Shown here: piece after piece, positions 24,781 to 35,520 of the stretch
How the letters are laid out: each line of letters begins with the position of its first letter
Position numbering within the stretch: the first letter of the stretch is position 1
Origin: Sesamum alatum
Taxonomy: Eukaryota; Streptophyta; Magnoliopsida; Lamiales; Pedaliaceae
Assembly (NCBI GenBank): GCA_034509735.1
Contig: JACGWO010000007.1
Span: 27,804,046 to 27,868,045, forward strand
Length of the DNA stretch: 64,000 nucleotides
Reading direction: 5' to 3'
The notes under the pieces: generated by a model
Database searches by the model: none
Seen by the model: the letters and a program-made list of their open reading frames with translations, nothing else
Told to the model about the DNA's origin: nothing
Translations under genes and position numbers: made by a program

Positions 24781-24869
24781 TTATCCGAATCGATGTCCGA
24801 CATCGCTTTTTCATACGTCTTTGGATCATTATCCAACTGACAGGTCAGGCCCAAAAATCCATACCTATC

Positions 24870-25800
24870 AGGTGGTTAGGATACTCTGGCCGACCTACAG
24901 AGGGCTGGAACATTATTAGTGGGAACTACCGGCTCAGTTGTCACTGCCACTTCATGGGGAACCTCACTCGATTCCTCAAGGAGTACCTTATCGCGTCGAC
25001 TATCTGATGGAAAATCCTTTTCCAAGAACACTGCGTTTCGCGAGACAAAAACCTTTTGCTCGGAGGGATCATGGAAATAATACCCCGCAATTTTTTTTCG
25101 GATACCCAATGAACATACATAAACTAGACCTCGAGTCCAGTTTGTCTCCCACTAATCTCTTGACATATGTGGGGCAACGCCACACTTTCAAGTATTTGTA
25201 GGAGGCAGGCTTGCCATGCCATATCTGATACGGCGTCTGGGATATCTTCTTAGATGGCGCTAAGTTCAAAACTTTGGCCGCCGTCTCAAGAGCATATCCT
25301 CAGAAGGATAAGGCGAGTTCGGTAAAACTCATCATGGATCGGACCATATCCAACAAGGTCCGATTTCTCCTTTCAGACACACCATTAAGCTGTGGTGTTC
25401 CAGGAGGGGTCCACTGAGAGAGAATCCCATTCTCTTTTAGATAATCAATAAACTCACTACTCGAATACTCTCCACCTCGGTCCAACCGAAGGGCTTTGAT
25501 CTTTCAACCGGTTTGGTTCTCTACTTCAATTCTGTATTCCTTAAACCTTCCAAAAGCTTCAGACTTGTACCTCATCAGGTAAACATAACCATACCATGAG
25601 TGATCATCGGTAAAGGTTATGAAGTACGAGTACCCACCTCTAGCTTGAGTATTTAGTGGGCCACATACTTCCGTATGGATCAAATCCAACAGACCGCTGG
25701 CTAACGTGCTTTGTCCAACAAAGGGTTTCTTAGTCATCTTTCCCTTCAGACAGGATTCGCAGGTCGGTAGGTTGTCCAAATCGTCTAACCTAGACTCTTT
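24870..25800 (-). pseudogene. integrase of element 2
   Basis: Broken into three open pieces. At 25504-25779 it reads NLPTCESCLKGKMTKKPFVG (zinc-binding pre-integrase part), then LLDLIHTEVCGPLNT and YFITFTDDHSWYGYVYLM, holding the first two catalytic Asp regions. At 25300-25485 it reads MDRGGEYSSSEFIDYL and PQLNGVSERRNRTLLDMV with the catalytic Glu. At 24876-25269 comes the C-terminal linker (QIWHGKPASYKYLKVWRCP). DDE residues are present but the frame is interrupted by stops. Confidence 0.82.
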
Positions 25801-26131
25801 GAGTCCACCATACTTCTTATCCTATCTTTAGAAATATGACATAACATCGCATGCCAAATCTGTGCATTATCTTGATTATCATGTTTCCGTTTGTGTTCTG
25901 CAATCATAATCTAATTAGACTGTTGAAGGATGTACAGACCGTTCACCAATGTACCAAGCAAATGAGAAACACCATTATTTACAATAGAAAAACTATTTTT
26001 ATTGATGGTGAAATAATATCCCTCCTTATCAAGGACCGGGATTGAAACAATATTCTTAATCATGCTATGTACATAGAAACAGTCGTTCAATTCAATCCTA
26101 ACATGAATACTAATGGCTAACTCCATTGATC

Positions 26132-27164
26132 CTATGGCTTCCACAGCAATGGCCTTGCCCGCCTCAGGAACATCTCATCCTTGGTTAGCCTTCTGCTTCT
26201 TTGCAGTGCCTGCAAATCATTGCAGATATGAGCAGCACAACCGGTATCCAATACCCATGAAGCAGAATTAGTAATCATGTTTACTTCAACCACAAACGTA
26301 CCTGGGTTGAAGAGGAGTTGCGGGCACTCCCACTTCCAATGCCCCTTTTCCTTGGCAATGCATGCATACATCATCTGCCTTGGACCGCTGAGAACCATGG
26401 GCCTTCCTTTCCCTTTGCCCATCCCACCGAGGCAACAGGGGCGCCTAGAGCGCGAGCAGGGGCCGCAACCGTGTTCCCCTTTTCCCTTCTTCCTCTTCCA
26501 GCGTTCAGCCCTCTCGCCATTCACCTTGGAGGTCGAAGCCTCTCCTATCAATACCGTCGGCGCCGACTTGTGGGTCGTTGCCTCGTATTGGACCAGCATA
26601 TTGATCAACTCATGAATAGACTTCTCAAGTCCGTTCATGTTGTAGTTTATAATAAACGGTTCATAGGACGGAGGAAGCGACTAGAGGATCACGTTAATGT
26701 ACATGTCATTGTTTAGCCCCAGCTTTAAGGTCCTCGAGTTTCTCCACTAGAGAGAGCATCTTAACCCCAGGACTCTATACAGACGATCCTTCAGCAAGCT
26801 TGGTGCCAAAGAATTCTTTTGTGGTGGCATATCTAATATACGTGTCCGAAACCGCATAAACCTCGTTCATGTGGAGCATTATGGCGAAAACGTTGTCCAG
26901 CCTCTCATATTGCTTCTGGATGTCGTTAGACATTGAAGCCAATATGATACTGCGTACTTTCTAGTTGTCCTCATGCCATTTCTCGAACATCAAACGTTCT
27001 TTTGGCGTGGACCCCTCCGATAAGTCGCTCGGTGGCGGCTCGTCCAAGACGTAGCCTTGGTTCTCGAAATCGAGGACAATCCTCAGGTTTCTTAGCCAGT
27101 CTGAGTAGTTCGTTTCATAAAACTTATTAGTCTCAAGTATCGTGGTCAATGGATTCTTAGACAT
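26132..27164 (-). pseudogene. Gag and protease of element 2
   Basis: Gag starts MSKNPLTTILETNKFYETNY at 27164 and runs to a stop near 26961; more stops or shifts occur around 26640-26770. The C-terminal half (26132-26638) includes NMLVQYEATTHKSAP, a damaged zinc knuckle near 26340 and the protease site SASWVLDTGCAAHICND near 26230-26275. The knuckle reads CIAKEKGHWKWEC, one residue shorter and lacking the second Cys of CINCREKGHWKREC. This copy therefore lost RNA-binding capacity as well as frame. Confidence 0.83.
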
Positions 27165-29046
27165 ATCTACATTTATAAAATATAAAGCAGAAATTAGCAG
27201 ATGATGGTAATATTATTGTTCAAGTTGAAGACATGGTCTTTTAGTCTTTAACCCTCCCACTATTTATACGAAAGTCCATCACTCTCAAAACCATTTCCTA
27301 GTGGGCTTGGGATCCACAAGCGTAATCTCCATGCCCCGCTTTTAAGATTCACATGAAGAAGACCTCGTGGAAAATATCCAATGTCATTCTCATCCAATGA
27401 GATTCCTAAGATATTTTGCCTCACCTATTCGCATGGTTCCGAGGACTCCAAGCGAATCATGTTACCCAGTGTTGGGCCCGAGCCATCAACCAAATCATAC
27501 CTCAAAACTGTCGCTCCCCACGACTCATGAGACAAGGAAACAGCGAGTGCAATCTTTTTGTTCACAACAATGGTATAGCTTCTCCTAGTACAAGTGTGCC
27601 ACGACTCGTGAGACGACACTTGGGTAGTGGTAGCTTCCTCACCACAATGGATGGAAGGCTCGAACAAATCAAAATGCCATTTTGATCCAAGTCCGTTCTG
27701 GGCGTAATATTTAATTTGGTCCAACCAAATGAGAGTTTGTTAAATAACCGAGAGCTCATCACATTAAATGTTTTAGCATGCATAAATATCCAATATTTAA
27801 AGTGTTTAAATAAATACACCGCATGCAGAAAACATAGCATACCCCTGTTAGGATGATCACAAGCCCAACCTATGCGACCCACTAAGCCCGCAGTGAGTCT
27901 ATGGTCTGTCTAGGATGGTCCTATATTATTACAAAAATAATATACCCATTGTCATTCCAATGGGCCTTGTGACTCTTCTTGTTTCTCGCCTTCAAGTTTC
28001 ACCTTGGGTCTCCGACTCCATGGGCTTGTCAAAAAATTTAAAACCTCACAAAACCTATCTACTCTCATTACAAATGAAAGTAATACATGAAAAATTAATA
28101 ACAAGCCTTAACATCATAAGGTTAAAATAACGGGAGATGATAGTCCCAAAACAAGAGGCACGCAGGACCCACCCAACAGAAATGTAAATAACATACATAG
28201 ATCTATACACAAGGTCTAGGGCTCTTGTGATCATCCCATGTTGATTCCATCAACGCACATAACACAATTATTCTAAATAATCATGCTAAACCATGGATAT
28301 TCAAAATATCCAAGTGATGTCCAACATCACAAGGTACAAACATATAAATATTATGCAAAGTTCAAATTTCAAATTCAATAGACATTACATACAATGTATC
28401 CAATGCACGTATTAAATCCAAATTAATTAAGCAAATTTAATCTAAGGAAAAATCCAATAATTCCAAAATCAAATATGCAAAATTAATTCATTTTCATAAT
28501 AATGTGCAGAAATCCCAAAAAATCCAATTTTTTCAGAAAACGTCAAAAAATGGCACAGTGCCAGTCGGCCGCCCGCACGTACAGGGCCATGCGCGCGCGC
28601 GCAGTCTGCCAGCTTGCGCGCCTTGCTCGCGTGGGCCCTGTGCCGTGCTGGCCGAAGCCCAGCGCGTGGCGCAGTATGCGCGGCCGCCCCTACCAGCATG
28701 CACGCTGGCGGCATGCCAGCCAGCCTGCGCGCATGCGTGAGCCCCCGCGCGCCCGCCAGCCAATGACCGGCCGGCAAGGGCGGCAGCCAACTGCTGCTGA
28801 TGCTATCCGTTTTTTCCATGTTTTTCGACTTTTCTTTTCAGCACAAATTACACAAAAATAAACTGAAAATGAACATGCAATTTTAAGATCCAATCTACAA
28901 AAAATTGCATGCTTAATGTCCATTAAATTTAAACAAATGAACAATCATAATTATTCACATATTCATACAATCATACATGCTTATAGAATCATAAAAGCAA
29001 GAAGATCATGCCAGCACATAGATCTATGCCCCATACATCGAACCGA
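27165..29046 (-). other. long untranslated leader of element 2
   Basis: About 1.88 kb separate the PBS from gag. It carries the CACGACT palindrome pair (27519-27529, one base changed, and 27600-27610), the mid-leader hairpin with mismatches (27876-27899) and the GC-rich block (about 28556-28795). ORFs of 78-119 codons within the GC block occur on both strands and are composition artefacts. Confidence 0.75.
28556..28795. other. GC-rich block in the leader of element 2
   Basis: About 240 bases very rich in G+C and CpG sit in an AT-rich leader. It contains runs such as GCGCGCGCGC and repeated GCC/GCG words. Blocks at the same position are seen at 47090-47270 (element 3) and 2748-2808 (element 1), with similar composition but little obvious base-by-base similarity. 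Confidence 0.75.
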
Positions 29047-29058
29047 ACTCTGATACCA
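29047..29058 (-). other. primer binding site of element 2 (tRNA-Met type)
   Basis: The minus strand reads TGGTATCAGAGT starting two bases inside the 5' LTR boundary. It matches the common copia PBS complementary to the initiator tRNA-Met 3' end (TGGTATCAGAGC) with one mismatch. Confidence 0.88.
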
Positions 29059-29060
29059 CT

Positions 29061-31265
29061 TGAAGGACAAGCGGATCCACCCGGGAGCACGAGCGAAAGC
29101 GAGAAGGAGGCGAATACATAAATTTAAATTGCATAAATAACGTAATAAACATAAGGGTGTACCCTTTGGTGCTCAACCGAGCGTTCGATGTAGGATGTAT
29201 CAACATAAAACGGATATTGAAACGTAGGGCATAGAATGGAATAAACTACGAAAGCATATAAATCGTTACCTTTGTAGTTTTTCACGTGTGCCGCTACTTG
29301 CGTTGTTCCTCTCCGAATGTCCACAAAGTTCAAACGTATGAACTCTCCAAAGGTGATCCAAACCACACCGGAAGAAACCCTCGCTTTCCTTGCTAGAAGA
29401 AAACAGGTTTAAAAGGACTAGGTTTAAGAAGATGAACACTATTAATTAGTGTTCTTAAACTAACTTTGTTCTTCCAAATGATCCTAGATCAAATGAATAA
29501 CACAAGTGTTAGGAGAGGGAGAGGTGGCCGAAAATGAGAGGAAGAGGGTGTGTAATTTTTCTTCTTCTTTTCCTAGAAAAGATGAATAATGAATCTTGTT
29601 ACATAGGTGTTAGTATAAACTCATATATATACATAATTAATGTAATTATGGGAATGTGTCTAGGTTCATCCAAGGATGTCTAGATACATCCCAATCAATC
29701 ACCATCAATTCTTCAATCAAGTCTACCATCCTTTAAGGTATGATCAAATCATACTAAAAGGGAAAGGCTTGATTGGAGTTGATTTGTCTCTTACCAAAAG
29801 AGACAAGTTAACTAACACCTAGCATCCAACATGGCCGATTTTTGCTCCCTCCAAGGTAGCAATTTTCGGCCATGCTTATTTAGGAAAAAAGTCCAACTTC
29901 TTCCTATTCCAAAAATAAAATTAACACACCTCTCGGGTCAAAATTTAACGGACCGGGTTCCACTGTAATTCAATTACAATGAACCCAAAATTAAATCCAA
30001 CTTAATTTAATGTCCATTTAAATAATTTTCGTTGATCTTTTAATCCAATTAAAAGATCCAACATCTCAACTTTCAATATTAATCGATAAATTCCATTTAC
30101 TGATTAAACGAGGGCCTGATACAATATCGGCCCGTCCATCCAATGGACAATCGCTTAAGTAATCCAATTACTTATTCATCCTTCAAAATTGACTCCAAGT
30201 CAATTTCTCAACCTTCTCACTGATTTGTGTGTGACCCTTTAGGTTCACCCTCAGCTAGACTTAGGCCCGTGTCCCACAAGGGGCCGTTACCATGGGTGGC
30301 CGTCTAGTAACGGTCCATGGCACTAGAGACTAGGTGAATGTTGGCGTGAACATTTAGGCGCCGATTCCATACAGGTACGGTCCTTCCGTCTACCATCTCC
30401 CGACCTTAGTCTAGGGTATGAAATTGGGTATTGGTTCCCATCCTCGACTAGGAATCTATGCTTAATACTCGAGACTACGCATGCCTCATTGCGTCGACAC
30501 AGGAAACCATTTTCTGTTCCACCAACCGCTATAGCCACAGCTTTAAAGAGCATAAACATGTCTCCGAGTGCATAGGAGATACCTGTTACATACTGACAGG
30601 GGACGGATCCTCTTCTTGGAACCCACCGTCTTCGCTACACATTCTGACTGCACTGGACAAGGCTTATAATGATCATCTTACAGAATGATCACCTCTCGCA
30701 AGATCCAAGATACAGCCATCCTGTGCACGTGACTGCCATGGTTCCTCAAATTTGAGGACTACTCCCGTACTATCGGAACCGGGGAAATCCAATCATACCG
30801 ACCAAGCCTCCAAAGCTTCCATATGACGCTCCCCGTGAGTCAGTCCAGTCGGCTCGACCCCAGTCGACCAACCCATCAAGATCGTGTAGGCGTCCCACAC
30901 CTGTCGCCGATGAAATACGGCACTCATCCAATGAACACGACTCTTGATGCAAGTCTCTATAGGACTCTTGATGTCCTGTCTCGAGGTCCTCGACTTGCAA
31001 CGTTTCAGACTCAACTCTTAATCAATTGATTTCATGACCACCTTCCAATGCGTGGCCCAACTGCATGAGTTGTTAATCGTGGTCTGTGGGCTTTGTTGCG
31101 ATATATGTAAAACGCCATTTTAGCATATGGAAAATGAGCACAACAAAGAGAATACCAAAGTAACAAATACTCATTTTATTCATTACATAATATTACATTA
31201 CATCAAGTTGTCAAATAGGTTACAAAATGCTAAACCTATTGGCTTTCTGGTCACCTATTCTAACA
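29061..31265 (-). repeat. 5' LTR of element 2 (subfamily A, 2205 bp)
   Basis: It starts TGAAGGACAAGCGGATCCACC and ends CACCTATTCTAACA. It aligns with the split LTR at 19307-23236 over its whole length with scattered differences. The shared LTR core is at 30286-30340. All short ORFs in it are spurious. Confidence 0.9.
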
Positions 31266-32196
31266 ATCTCAAGAATTAAATCTACATTTAAAATGAAAGC
31301 AGATAATCAACAGAATGTATTGGTACTTAACAATAAATTAAAGACTCGGACTTCCGTCATTTAATTCTCCCACTATTTCTACAAAAACACGTCGCTCTCG
31401 AATGTATATTTCGAAAAACCATTTTTTAGTGGGTTTGGGGTGTACAAGCGAAATTCTCCATACCCCGCTTTTACGATTCGCATGGAAAATAACCTTGTGG
31501 GAGGTATTCCATATCATTCTCGTCGAACGAGATCCCCAAGATTTTTGCCTCACCTCTTTCACGTGGTCCCAAGGACTCCAAGCAAATTACGTTACTCGGC
31601 GTTAGACCAGATCCATCAACCAAATCATAGCACCCACTGTCGCCCCCCCCCCCCCCCCCCAACTCGTGAGACAGAGAAATAGGTGTGTATTGACTTGGTC
31701 CAACCAAATGAGAGTTTTGTTTGATAAACCGAGACCTCCTCATATGTAACATACCATGCATGCTAATGAAAAACATGATAAATAAACCATTCATCTATCA
31801 ACATCCCACATGCAAAATAAAAGCCTAGCACGCCCCCTACTGGATGATCACAAGCCCAAAATCTATGCGATCCACTGAGCCCGCAGTGGATCTATGGTCA
31901 ATTTAAGGGTTGGTTTTATACTATTACAAATTTATGTAGAAACCCATCAACACCCTGATGGGCCTTGCCTCTTCTTCCTTCATCCTTAGGGTCACTAAGG
32001 CTCCAGACCTCCATGGGCTTTATTGGTCTCCCCTTGCTGGCCTTACTTGATCTTCTTCATTTAAAAAAAATAAAGAAAAAATACCTCACTACTACCTACT
32101 CTCATTACAACTAAAATAGAAACCCAGACGAACACCCCGAGGGAGTACATAAGGAGGGATGAAGAAAGCCTTATTATTCCAAGGCAAAAAGAAAGA
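31266..32196 (-). mobile_element. orphan leader of another copia copy (element 4)
   Basis: It begins ATCTCAAGAAT, which matches gag codons near the N-terminus, then skips the start codon region and continues as leader sequence of this family. It has the perfect mid-leader hairpin (31869-31892) and the purine-rich stretch near 32130-32190, then similarity stops at about 32196. The first CACGACTCGTG palindrome is disrupted: its left part is replaced by a run of 18 C at 31643-31660. The remainder of the element is missing. Confidence 0.75.
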
Positions 32197-32924
32197 TAAA
32201 GAAGTCATTCCGATTCAACGAACTTATATTATTCTTCATTAATAAAACATATTCATTGTATTGACTAATTAATGATGTCCATATACAATGTGACTAATTA
32301 AAGATGCAGTAAGATGTAGTACTTGCTAATTGCAATATAAGAACACAACATCGGAGCTTTTGGATGCACCAAGGAAAGTTAAAAATGAAATGCAACTATA
32401 TTTAAATTTTAAGAAAAAACAAACAACAATGGAATTATATTTTACTAATTTGTCCTAATTATATTTATAATTTTATAGAATTATTAATTTATAATATTGA
32501 AGGAACCATAAATTTATAAAAAAATCTTTTAAAAAATTATTATCTTATTAGTTTATCAAAATTATTAATTTAGACCTTAGACCCAAGTCAAGATCGAAAA
32601 ACTTATTATTTTAAAATAATTTTTAATTTATCGAGTATTAATTTATATATATTATAATGTAATTTGAAATAGAAAATTCAATACACCAAAAAACAGGTTT
32701 GAATTGTTGAATCACAAGGTCAAACGAGTACTAATTGAGGAGAGAAAGTGATAGCAAATGGAAGCAGTTATGAGGAGTAAATGAACCAAATTAAAGACGG
32801 AAACAAAAAGGCAAAATCTCAGGCCACATTTGCTGCACATCTCTATGCTCAAGTTCAACCCTTGAATGGCAAAAAAAAGAAAGAAAAAAAAAAAAAAGCA
32901 ACAATTTAACTTTAATATCAGCTG
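32197..32924. other. AT-rich 3' flank of the GRF gene
   Basis: No gene is seen. The part next to 32925 is the presumed 3' UTR of the GRF gene. On the sense (minus) strand it includes a long T-rich tract just after the stop codon (complement of 32871-32898). Confidence 0.6.
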
Positions 32925-34472
32925 TCACCCAATGAAATTGAGTGCATGGCTGCCATCTTCGCAAGAGCTTTTACTGCAGCAGCTATTAGTATTGCTGTTG
33001 CTATAGCCATGAGGCGACGGCAAATTCGAACCACCGCCCCTTGTCCCACCGGCATTCCCAAGGCACAGCGCCTCACCTAATGGTCCACCGGGCGGTGAGT
33101 TCATCCAGGAAGCAGAACTCAGCCAATGAGATTTCAAAACCCCATCACTATCTCTGTCTGAATTCATCATCATCATCCCGACATGTCCCAAGTCACTGTT
33201 TTCAGTATCATCATCAGCTCCGTTCCCGCCAGACATTGATAGACTGAGAGCAGAGGGTGAGAACTTCTTGCTCAAAGCATCGATGAAGTGCCTTGTTGTT
33301 GTCTGTGCTCCCTGATCAGTGTTTGAATCAAGAATTGAACTGCTGAGCTGATGCTGATGATGATGATGGTGTTGATTTTCCAGCCTCTGGAGGCTGATGG
33401 TATCTGGGATGTAATGATTCAAGCTCATGAAACCGTGCTTATTACCCTCGTATTGTGGTTGGTACAAGGAGACATTCTTGGCATGGTCTGTGTTGTCTCT
33501 GCTCAACTCCAATCTTGATGATGATGATGATGTCTGAATCAGTTGCTGCCATTGTTGTTGTTGTTGCTGGTTGCAGGTGGAGACAGGGACGGTGTCTCTG
33601 CTGCTGCCACCTCTCATGAACCACTCAACGCACCTTCAGTAATATCAATGAGTCACAGAAAATATCATCACTCGCATTTATTTTGGTGGGATGTCCTTGA
33701 TTACTATAATTTCTTTTAAAACTTCAAAAATACAATTAAATTAATGAAAAAGACCGACTCAAATTAATTCGCTTTTCTTGAACCATACACCAACATCTAA
33801 TATATTTTGGCTCAGGTCCAATCAAACTGGTTCTGAATTATAATTTAACAATGAGCTTATGAATATGACGCTTGCACTAAACAACAAAGTGGAATAGAAG
33901 ATTTTTAACTCATTTATGAGCATGCAAACAAAAGGGCAGAGAAGAAGCAGACCCCACATACCAACAACCATTAAACTTCGGATAAGAACAAGAAATGAAA
34001 TACAATACTTAAGATAGAAAATTCTTGAGGAACCCTAAATAGCATTTAATTAGCAGACCTGGTTTGGTCAAATGATGCAGCAGAAGCCATTGTTGGGAAC
34101 TGAGGAGTTGAGCTCTGTGTAAGAGTAGGAGGAGGAGCAGTACTGACATTAGTAGTAGTAGTAGTAGCTGCAGGAAGGATAAGGGCTTGTTGAGAAGAAG
34201 GGTTGTGGGCTGAAACTTCCACATGCTTTCTTGAACGTGGTCTGCTCTTGTGGGCATGGCGCTCGCAGTATTTTTGATCAGGTGCAACGTCTCTTGAGCA
34301 CCTCCATTTCTTCCCATCTGTTCTCTTGCATCTCCATGGCTCCGGATCCGACCCGCTTGTCGGGAACCTCAAATCCAGACCAGATGCTGCAGAAAGAAAC
34401 ACATGACAAACACGGTTTCAGGCAAGAAGACAATAAAGCATTGATACAGTCTTTATGGGATTAATCAAAAGG

Positions 34473-34507
<35 letters not shown>

Positions 34508-35166
34508 TATACTGTTAGATTGGGAGAGTGAAGGAAGAGGTGAAGTTGTGGAAGTAGGTAGGAGGAGCTGAGGAGGAACTGGGATTGAGGCCATTATGTA
34601 CTTGTGTATGACTTTCTGTCTCTCCAGTTCTTGCCACTGTGAGGCTGTGAAAAGAGCTTTTCCAGACACAGCCATGCTTCCTCCTGCACCCAACACCAAC
34701 AATAAAAATCACATCTTTCAACACTTTTTCTGCTGCCTAATACAGAAAATTACACCTTTTAGATACAAAAATTCATTTCTTTTCTCTCTCCGCAAGTCTC
34801 CCCTTTCTCCTTTCCCACCCTCTACTCACAACAAAGCATAAAAGGAACAAAATCAAACAATTACTAAGCTACAATTCTCATACAACACCAGACGAGAGAG
34901 AGAGAGAGAGAGTTACAACCAGAAGCTCCAAGAGCAGTGTTGTGAGAAATTCTAGGGAGGGAGAGAGTGTCAGCAGCGCCATAGAGATCACCGAAACACG
35001 CCACCTGGTTGCTTGCGTTACCAAAAGAGGGCCCACCGCTACCACCTCCACCACCTGCATAGCTGGTAAAGTTAGCATTTCTCCAAGAAGAAGCTGATAA
35101 TGGCCAAGATTCAGAGCCATGGCCTTAATTCTTACAGGAATACGATTCACTCGGCTGCAACTGCAT
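32925..35166 (-). CDS. GRF: Growth-Regulating Factor (GRF) transcription factor, four coding exons, in-frame stop in exon 1
   Basis: Plant-specific nuclear transcription factor that binds DNA through WRC and the co-activator GIF/AN3 through QLQ, promoting cell proliferation in growing organs. Exons (minus): 34920-35166, 34513-34683, 34059-34386, 32925-33633. All introns start GT and end AG, and phases agree (1, 1, 2). QLQ is in exon 2 ([20 protein letters not shown]). WRC is in exon 3: [15 protein letters not shown], then [20 protein letters not shown], giving the C3H pattern and a basic nuclear targeting stretch. Exon 4 has Gln and His runs, [10 protein letters not shown] and [11 protein letters not shown] near the C-terminus, which together with DPEPWRC recalls the GRF7/GRF8 group. 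From the ATG at 35166 there would be 484 residues, but codon 14 is TAA (35125-35127). The first Met after it is at 34675, eight residues before QLQ, giving 399 residues. Either the gene uses this start, has another 5' exon, or is damaged. Confidence 0.9.
34217..34237 (-). promoter_or_regulatory. miR396 target site in GRF exon 3
   Basis: The plus strand reads TTCCACATGCTTTCTTGAAC, nearly the sequence of miR396 (TTCCACAGCTTTCTTGAACT), so the GRF mRNA is complementary to miR396 with one bulged base. The site encodes RSRKHVE at the end of WRC, its known place in GRF genes. It implies post-transcriptional repression by miR396. Confidence 0.93.
34485..34507. repeat. (GA)n tract in GRF intron 2, beside the splice donor
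   Basis: On the sense strand this is a CT repeat starting about six bases after the exon 2 donor (GTATAC). A matching tract follows the exon 1 donor. Confidence 0.85.
34894..34912. repeat. (GA)n tract in GRF intron 1, beside the splice donor
   Basis: On the sense strand this CT repeat starts about eight bases after the exon 1 donor (GTTGTAAC). Confidence 0.85.
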
Positions 35167-35520
35167 CTTCAAACCCAACCCAACATCACAATCTAGCAAT
35201 GATGGGGACGACGATTTTCTTTCACTTCCATTCCTCATTCTTCTTGTCTGCTTCCTCTTTCTTCTTCTTGTACCCCACAAAAGCCAAACCTCAAAACCCT
35301 TGTGCAAGAAAAGGAGAACTTTTCTTCCTTGTTCTGATATATATGGGGTTGGGGGTGGGGGGCGGGTATGGAAGAAGTTCTGAAGAATGGGTGATTACGG
35401 TGCCGCCATTTTGAAGTTTGGGTTTGTGAGTGATGTGTGTGGTATTTGCTTGCTTCCTATGCTTCCAACATTCGCCCCCGTTACGTTGCGTAGTCCCCCA
35501 TGATGCACCCGGGTCCACAC
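35167..35520 (-). promoter_or_regulatory. presumed 5' UTR and proximal promoter of the GRF gene
   Basis: It is the sequence upstream of the likely GRF start. On sense it is purine-rich with AAGAAG-type repeats, and the plus strand carries a G-rich segment (35345-35366) with four G runs. No clear TATA box was placed. The frame preceding the ATG at 35166 is open back to 35307, but there is no domain in it. Confidence 0.5.

Larger units (their letters stand above)
19307..31265 (-). mobile_element. Ty1/copia LTR retrotransposon (element 2), full length, with a nested solo LTR
   Basis: The 3' LTR is 19307-23236 (interrupted by a solo LTR), the internal region is 23237-29060 and the 5' LTR is 29061-31265. 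Both LTRs start TGAAGGACAAGCGGATCC on the plus strand and end CTATTCTAACA. Without the insertion the 3' LTR is about 2208 bases, against 2205 for the 5' LTR. The PBS and polypurine tract are in place. The five bases outside the two ends are AATCA and ATCTC, so there is no target site duplication. Domain order Gag, protease, integrase, RT, RNase H is that of copia. Stops and frameshifts disable it. Confidence 0.9.

Noticed and set aside
28469..28944. Overlapping open frames of 78-119 codons on both strands
   Set aside because: They lie in the GC-rich leader block. High G+C removes stop codons in all frames; composition is Ala/Arg/Cys-rich with no domain, and the other leaders do not conserve them.
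34878..35150. Minus-strand ORF of 90 codons with Leu-rich text
   Set aside because: It overlaps GRF exon 1 in the wrong frame; the correct frame is the one whose phase joins the QLQ exon.
35100..35414. Plus-strand ORF of 104 codons over the GRF 5' region
   Set aside because: It is antisense to the GRF first exon and leader and has no recognisable domain; a shadow frame.
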